From UBA5314 sp040217815 (GTDB lineage: Bacteria; Bacillota; Syntrophomonadia; Syntrophomonadales; Syntrophomonadaceae), in assembly GCA_040217815.1 (NCBI GenBank), contig JBEHWI010000015.1:1-64000 (forward strand): a stretch of DNA of 64,000 bases, read 5' to 3'. This document shows, piece after piece, positions 60,442-64,000 of the stretch. Position 1 is the stretch's first letter, and the number at the start of each line of letters is the position of its first letter. The translations under genes were made by a program, and so were the position numbers. The notes under the pieces are model-generated. The model saw only the letters and a program-made list of their open reading frames with translations. It was not told the origin of the DNA and made no database searches.

Positions 60442-62596
60442 GTTTCTCTCTCCTTTTTTCAAACTCTCGAACGATGGTTTCCGGGTACTCGATCCGTTTA
60501 TGGTAGATGCCCTCCAGAATTTTGCAAAAAGAGTCTCTTATTATATCCAGATCCCTGAAGGTCAGGTCACAGGACTCTAACTGCCCATCGTCAAATCTAT
60601 CCTTGATAAGCATGCGGACCATATTCCTGATCCGGTCCGGGGTGGGATCCTGCAGAGACCGCACACCGGATTCAACTATATCGGCCAGCATAACCAAGGC
60701 CACTTCTTTGCTTTGCGGTTTGGGCCCCTCATAACGAAAGCTGTCTTCGCTGAGGTTTCCTTCCCGGTCTTCCTCCAGGGCCCGTGTATAAAAATACTTG
60801 GCCAGGCTGGTGCCGTGGTGCTGTTCGATAAAATCCACTATGGCCTGGGGAAGGCGCGCTTCCCGGGCAAAATCAACCCCGTCCCGCACGTGGGAGGTTA
60901 TTATCAGAGCGCTCAAAGCCGGCGCAATTTTTTCGTGGGGGTTTTCAAAACTCCTCTGGTTTTCCACAAAATACTCTGGTCGTTTTACTTTGCCTATATC
61001 ATGATAATACGCGCCGACCCTAACCAGCAAGGGATTAGCTCCTATAGACTCGGCGGAGGCCTCGGCCAGGTTCCCCACCATCAAGCTGTGGTGGTAGGTT
61101 CCGGGGGCCTCAATAAGTAGTTTGCGCAGCAGTTCATGATTGGGGTTGGAGAGCTCCAGGAGACGAATCATGCTGGTAATAGAAAAAGCACTTTCCAAAA
61201 GGGTCAGAGAACCGATCATCATAATGGAGGAAAGCATACCATTTACAGCGCCAATTACGGCGCCGGTTATAGCATAATCGACAGTCAATTGGCCATTTAT
61301 CAAGGCCATATTAAATATGGTAAAAATGTTTATAAGCGCAATATAAAGACCTGATTTGGCCAGATCAGACATCTGGGTGAGGCGGTGAACCCGGAAAATC
61401 CCGACAATGCCGCCGGCAAAGGCTACCACCGTGTAGGCCAGCTGATTGCCGTCGTTTAGCAGACCGGTAAATACGGCCATTAGCATAGTAAAAAAGTAGG
61501 CCAGGCGGTTGTTAAGCAGGATGGCGACAAGCATAGAGCCGGCTGCCACTGGGGCCAGAAAACCCCGCAGCACATTGATGTCGGGCTGGTCGCTGATCCT
61601 TATGATATTGGCTAGCCGTGAGGTAAGCAGAATTAATATAAAAATGATTCCGATCATTATCAGCAGGCGGTCGTCGTTGTATATTTCTCGATTGTAGCGG
61701 CGCAAATACTCGATGATCAGCCAGAAAGCCAGAATGGTAAAGACCCCATAGCCCGCCACCGTTAGAGGATAGTTCTTGTTCCTCTGCAGACCCAGCTGCT
61801 CCAGAACGGATATCTGTTCCTGGGTGACCCGCTCCCCTTCGCGAACGATTACCTCGCCCACCTTTATAGTTTTTTGAACCGGCTGAACGGCATTCATGGC
61901 TTCAGTAACCGCTTTATCAGTGGCTTCCCGGTCATACAAAAAAGTGGGTCTCAGGTTGTTAATAACTGCAATTTTTATAATATCCCGGGCAGATGGAGCG
62001 TAGGCATACTTATCTATGGCCTGATCGGCCTGGGTGTAAGCACTGTCCAGGGTATCCTCCTTAATAGGATTGCTCATGATGGCTTCGGCCACATCCAGAC
62101 TGGCTTTGCGGATCTGCTCAAAATCACCCGGGGGGCGATCCAGGGCATACTGAGCCAGCTCCTGATAGCTGTATTGAAGTTTTACCTTGTCGCTTTTGTT
62201 GCTGGTTTCCAAAAGGAAGGTCAGTTTGGCTTTTCGCTCATTGTCATCTGTAGCGGTCAATATGGTATTGATATTGGTGTAAAAAGTGTTTATATCATTG
62301 CGGGTATTGGTTGGAGCGTACTTGTTTTCCTGATACACTTTCTGAACCCGCTGGCCGGCCTGACGCTTGGCTTCATCAGTCTGTTTTTGATCGGTCACTA
62401 TGGCGGTTACAGTTGACTGAATAGTACGGGTGGCAACCTCGTCAACCCTCATGTTAAGCTGGCTGGGAGTTGATTTACTATAGAATACGAGAATGGTGAG
62501 GGTAAAGAAGATCAGTCCCCCAACCAGTCGTTTGGTGCTCGAACGTTGAAAATAAGAAGCGATTTTCCGCCATAGAAACCCTGCTATATTAGCCAT
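60395..62596 (-). CDS. pgpH: 7TM-HD family cyclic-di-AMP phosphodiesterase PgpH
   Basis: This 733-residue protein has an N-terminal membrane helix, an extracytoplasmic 7TMR-HDED domain (about 50-290) and seven helices. A C-terminal HD domain follows with 'GAYYHDIGKVKRPEYF', 'IITSHVRDGVDFAREARLPQAIVDFIEQHHGTSLAKYFYTRA' and 'EVALVMLADIVESGVRSLQDP'. PgpH homologues hydrolyse c-di-AMP. The order phoH-pgpH-ybeY-dgkA-cdd-era is conserved. Confidence 0.94.
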   Translation of the reverse strand: MANIAGFLWRKIASYFQRSSTKRLVGGLIFFTLTILVFYSKSTPSQLNMRVDEVATRTIQSTVTAIVTDQKQTDEAKRQAGQRVQKVYQENKYAPTNTRNDINTFYTNINTILTATDDNERKAKLTFLLETSNKSDKVKLQYSYQELAQYALDRPPGDFEQIRKASLDVAEAIMSNPIKEDTLDSAYTQADQAIDKYAYAPSARDIIKIAVINNLRPTFLYDREATDKAVTEAMNAVQPVQKTIKVGEVIVREGERVTQEQISVLEQLGLQRNKNYPLTVAGYGVFTILAFWLIIEYLRRYNREIYNDDRLLIMIGIIFILILLTSRLANIIRISDQPDINVLRGFLAPVAAGSMLVAILLNNRLAYFFTMLMAVFTGLLNDGNQLAYTVVAFAGGIVGIFRVHRLTQMSDLAKSGLYIALINIFTIFNMALINGQLTVDYAITGAVIGAVNGMLSSIMMIGSLTLLESAFSITSMIRLLELSNPNHELLRKLLIEAPGTYHHSLMVGNLAEASAESIGANPLLVRVGAYYHDIGKVKRPEYFVENQRSFENPHEKIAPALSALIITSHVRDGVDFAREARLPQAIVDFIEQHHGTSLAKYFYTRALEEDREGNLSEDSFRYEGPKPQSKEVALVMLADIVESGVRSLQDPTPDRIRNMVRMLIKDRFDDGQLESCDLTFRDLDIIRDSFCKILEGIYHKRIEYPETIVREFEKRREKHGDHDYKPAEQSPVQ

Positions 62597-62634
62597 AGGT
62601 AATCTTTTGCTCCTTAAATAAAACGGGGATTAAC

Positions 62635-63609
62635 CTAATCCCTGGTGTTTAGCCCCGCTTCAAAACTCTCATAGGCATCTATTATCTTCTGAACCAGTGG
62701 ATGTCTGATAACGTCCTCCTTGGTTAAATACTCGAAAGAAACACCTTTAACCGCGGACAGTATTTTTTGGATTTCAATGAGCCCCGAGTATTCTTCGCGA
62801 GGCAGATCCACCTGGGTAATATCACCGGTTATAACTGCCTTGGACCCAAAACCCAGCCGGGTTAAAAACATCTTCATCTGCTGGGGGGTGGTGTTCTGAG
62901 CCTCATCCAGTATTATAAATGCGTCATTTAAGGTCCTGCCGCGCATATAGGCCAAAGGCGCGACTTCAATTACGTTTTTATCAAGGTAGCGCTGGGTTAC
63001 ATCCACACCCAGTATGTCAAAAAGGCCGTCATAAAGTGGCCTAAGATAAGGGTTGACCTTTTCGATAAAATCACCAGGTAGAAAGCCCAGTTTTTCGCCG
63101 GCTTCAACTGCCGGGCGAACCAGGATAATACGCTCAACCTCCCGGCTTTTTAAGGCCCGCACCGCCATTACCACTGCCAGGTAGGTCTTGCCCGTTCCGG
63201 CCGGTCCAATGCCAAACACTACGTCATCCCGCAGTATGGACTGGACATACCGTTTTTGCCCCAGGGTTTTGGCCTTGATAGGTTTTCCCCGGGCCGAGCT
63301 TAATATCACGCCCCCGGTAATATCCTGGTGTTTGGCCTTGTTACCCTGCTGTACCAATCCTGACACGTAATTTATATCGGATAATTTGAGCTGTCCTTCG
63401 CCTTCAACTATATCCAGAAGGGCATTGACGATGTCCAATGCCCGGTTAACATCTTCCTCCTGGCCCTTGATAAAAACTTCTCCACCGCGAGCGTGCAGTT
63501 CTGCCTGGCACACCTCTTTTAGATGTTTGAAGTTTTCATCCCCCGAACCGAAAAATACGGCTGCTTGCAGGTTGTCCCCTATGGATACGACCGCTTCTTT
63601 TTCCGCCAA
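62635..63609 (-). CDS. phoH: PhoH-like ATPase
   Basis: This 324-residue protein has an N-terminal KH-like region and an AAA-type ATPase with Walker A GPAGTGKT (about 135-142) and Walker B 'FIILDEAQNTTPQQMKMFLTRLGFGSKAVITGDITQVDLP'. The TTG start at 63609 is 7 bases after GGGGG; the nearby ATG at 63613 is out of frame. Its role in RNA metabolism is inferred from its constant link with ybeY and era. Confidence 0.94.
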   Translation of the reverse strand: MAEKEAVVSIGDNLQAAVFFGSGDENFKHLKEVCQAELHARGGEVFIKGQEEDVNRALDIVNALLDIVEGEGQLKLSDINYVSGLVQQGNKAKHQDITGGVILSSARGKPIKAKTLGQKRYVQSILRDDVVFGIGPAGTGKTYLAVVMAVRALKSREVERIILVRPAVEAGEKLGFLPGDFIEKVNPYLRPLYDGLFDILGVDVTQRYLDKNVIEVAPLAYMRGRTLNDAFIILDEAQNTTPQQMKMFLTRLGFGSKAVITGDITQVDLPREEYSGLIEIQKILSAVKGVSFEYLTKEDVIRHPLVQKIIDAYESFEAGLNTRD

Positions 63610-63756
63610 TCATAAACCCCCTACATAGTAAGACATGCTCTTACCCTGGTATTACTGATTGCTCCATCGACAAAATAATGGTTTTCTGCCACAACATTGC
63701 CTTAAATTAGACAACAGCCAGGGTTTGAGTGTACTACGCTATTATATCACATGAAG

Positions 63757-64000
63757 CTATTTCTTTGCCATTTGCTGCGGAGCAAACGACTGGGGTTGAC
63801 CGATGTCTTCGATAACCTCAACAGCAACCTTTACCCTGAGGATGGGATCGCTGGGTGACGACAAAACTTCAACCCGACAATCGTTGAAGGGTTTAGTGGT
63901 GTGCAAAAGGTCGGCTAGGTTCTTTAAGGCCCGTTCCCGGGCAATATTTACCGCCTCGTTTTCGGGATGCTCCTCCCTTTGCATTGATTGTTCCATGGCC
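63757..64000 (-). CDS. yqfD: Sporulation protein YqfD, C-terminal end (cut by window edge)
   Basis: The frame is open to the window edge and ends 'ERALKNLADLLHTTKPFNDCRVEVLSSPSDPILRVKVAVEVIEDIGQPQSFAPQQMAKK'. The 'VEVIEDIG' end and the place upstream of phoH match YqfD, a forespore membrane protein of spore formers. An internal ATG at 63996 is not expected to be the start. Only about 80 residues are visible, so the assignment rests on the C-terminus and gene order. Confidence 0.72.
   Translation of the reverse strand, partial: AMEQSMQREEHPENEAVNIARERALKNLADLLHTTKPFNDCRVEVLSSPSDPILRVKVAVEVIEDIGQPQSFAPQQMAKK

Overview
The window looks like a chromosome segment of a butyrate-oxidising, spore-forming Gram-positive anaerobe of the Syntrophomonas type. 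That call is inferred from gene content: a complete butyryl-CoA beta-oxidation cluster, pyruvate phosphate dikinase with its CcpN/PpsR regulators, a T-box glyQS leader, a yjdF riboswitch, a YqfD-type sporulation protein, and Firmicutes gene orders around ffh/trmD, dnaG/rpoD and phoH/era. Nearly all genes are on the minus strand.

Layout. (1) 1-3403: two tandem paralogous NADH:flavin oxidoreductases (2,4-dienoyl-CoA reductase type), the first cut by the window edge. (2) 3574-9744: CoA-transferase B and A, acyl-CoA dehydrogenase, crotonase, 3-hydroxybutyryl-CoA dehydrogenase and thiolase. Together they could activate a short-chain acid and convert butyryl-CoA to two acetyl-CoA. (3) 9745-13252: an unusual control region for that operon. 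It has two tiny Com-like zinc-finger genes, three near-identical hairpin repeats between them, a well-matched sigma-54 promoter, an array of TGTTGC-N6-GCAACA inverted repeats, and a CBS/PAS/AAA+ sigma-54 activator gene. I regard this as the most interesting system in the window. (4) 13303-17948: duplicated CapA-like proteins and a zinc-ribbon/Ser-Thr kinase/MORN-repeat membrane protein.

(5) 18235-24018: the housekeeping operon ylxM-ffh-rpsP-khpA-rimM-trmD-RNA methyltransferase-rplS, then rbgA, driven by a strong consensus promoter at 24018. (6) 24090-28144: mostly plus strand: DegV, a secreted unknown, a DUF1232 protein (minus), a CaiB/BaiF CoA-transferase and a mismatch DNA glycosylase. (7) 28242-28880: tRNA-Val, Glu, Ile2(CAT) and Asn with promoters and terminators. 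(8) 28905-33612: rpoD, dnaG, dgt and a flavoprotein. (9) 33761-41499: ppdK, ppsR, a 148-bp MITE-like inverted repeat, ccpN, glyS, glyQ and the T-box leader. (10) 41588-43024: a GreA-like protein and a yjdF riboswitch/yjdF gene, followed by terminators enclosing a short tandem repeat.

(11) 43040-45847: an ECF sigma factor, its anti-sigma factor and two membrane proteins. (12) 45992-55213: two MacB-type ABC efflux systems separated by a TetR repressor with a visible operator, plus a Yip1-family membrane protein. (13) 55214-55788: a non-coding region with a perfect 18-bp inverted repeat and a possible group II intron remnant. (14) 55789-64000: a CD-NTase-like protein lacking its catalytic aspartates, then recO, deoC, era, cdd, dgkA, ybeY, pgpH, phoH and the C-terminal end of yqfD. 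No rRNA, CRISPR array or intact insertion sequence was seen.
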